5,770 nt of DNA. It comes from Opitutaceae bacterium. Lineage in GTDB: Bacteria; Verrucomicrobiota; Verrucomicrobiia; Opitutales; Opitutaceae. Where the stretch lies: NCBI GenBank assembly GCA_023265535.1, contig JAHFTI010000308.1, positions 1-5,770 of the forward strand, given 5' to 3'. The notes below the pieces were generated by a model. That model did not search any database. It was not told where the DNA came from and was given only the letters and a program-made list of their open reading frames with translations. Positions within the stretch are counted from its first letter, which is position 1. Each line of letters opens with the position of its first letter. This document shows positions 5,317 through 5,770 of this stretch, piece by piece. The position numbers and the translations under genes are program-made.

Positions 5317-5770
5317 ATGTTCCTCCGACTGCTCATCGCCTCCCTGCTCGTGATCACCTATGCCCAAGCCGCGTCCTACAACGCCTTTCGGGACGGCGAA
5401 TCCTTCCGTTACAAGGTGAGCTGGGGCATCTTCTCCAATGCCGGCGAAATCATGGTCAGTGCACAACAGGAACTCCATCACGGTCGTCCCGCCTTCCGCA
5501 TCAGGATGGTCACCTCGACCAAGGGCGTCGTGCGTGGCCTCTACACCTACGACGACACCGCCGAGGCCCTCATCGACGTCGAAAGCGGACGGCTGATCTC
5601 CGCCACCGAGGTCGTGGCCAATGGGGAACGCAGCATCAATGCCACCACCCAGTTCGACTACGGCTCCCGCCTCGCCCTGCATCGCGACACTGCACGCCCC
5701 AGCCGCAACGTCGACATTCCCATTCCCGACGGCGATCCGGTCGACCTGCTCTCAGCCCTCATCGGAACCC
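5317..5770 (+). CDS. Secreted DUF3108-domain protein (3' partial)
   Basis: An open frame of 151 codons from ATG5317 runs past the window end without a stop. The N-terminus is a clear Sec signal peptide: Arg4, hydrophobic core at ~5-15, and likely cleavage after Ala-Gln-Ala (residue 18). The mature part starts 'FRDGESFRYKVSWGIFSNAGEIMV', the pattern at the start of DUF3108 domains, whose conserved core is a 'GE..Y.VSW....AGE' strand pair. 'KGVVRGLYTYDDTAEALID' and 'RLISATEVV' continue the expected beta-strand-rich layout, in which Asp-Asp and the 'D..SGRL' turn recur. Family members are usually ~230-260 residues and predicted to be periplasmic or outer-membrane-associated; no biochemical role is established. 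It starts 105 bases after the MBL gene with no SD. Similar DUF3108 genes are known to me from Opitutae-like genomes, which supports the suggested origin. Confidence 0.82.
   Translation, partial: MFLRLLIASLLVITYAQAASYNAFRDGESFRYKVSWGIFSNAGEIMVSAQQELHHGRPAFRIRMVTSTKGVVRGLYTYDDTAEALIDVESGRLISATEVVANGERSINATTQFDYGSRLALHRDTARPSRNVDIPIPDGDPVDLLSALIGT

Overview
The window is GC-rich (about two thirds G+C by eye) bacterial chromosome. It carries seven genes, all on the + strand, with gaps of 9 to 151 bases. The gene set suggests a verrucomicrobial genome, possibly of the Opitutae type: a cellobiose-2-epimerase-like enzyme, an AI-2E-family membrane protein, a ligase-exonuclease-like MBL protein starting 'SWT..HKNGLQLP', and a secreted DUF3108 protein. 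Most starts also lack a Shine-Dalgarno (SD) sequence. This assignment rests on remembered family resemblance and was not tested by a search. No phage, transposon, CRISPR, rRNA or tRNA sequence was seen.

Layout: (1) positions 6-539 hold the C-terminal membrane half of an RND/MMPL-type exporter, cut by the window edge and preceded by an in-frame TAG at 3-5. (2) The gap 540-614 holds two adjacent dyads, an AGGAGG and an extended -10-like element, the most structured non-coding stretch here. (3) 615-1217 is a cytosolic-looking protein of unknown function, followed 9 bases later by a small three-helix membrane protein (1227-1580). (4) 1732-2952 encodes an AGE-superfamily sugar epimerase, most like cellobiose 2-epimerase. 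(5) 3007-4155 encodes an AI-2E-family (PF01594) eight-helix membrane protein. (6) 4225-5211 encodes an MBL-fold nuclease-like protein (Cft2/ligase-associated exonuclease type) from a TTG start. (7) From 5317 past the window end runs a secreted DUF3108 protein.

The genes do not form one recognisable pathway. 615-1217 and 1227-1580 are almost certainly co-transcribed. The later genes could be one loose operon or separate units, since no convincing intrinsic terminator separates them. The set reads as housekeeping or carbohydrate genes, not a defence or mobile island. I found no clear new multi-gene system. The items most worth a second look are the regulatory-looking gap before 615, the uncharacterised pair 615-1580, the possible nonsense codon in the exporter, and the near absence of SD sequences combined with a C-rich coding strand.
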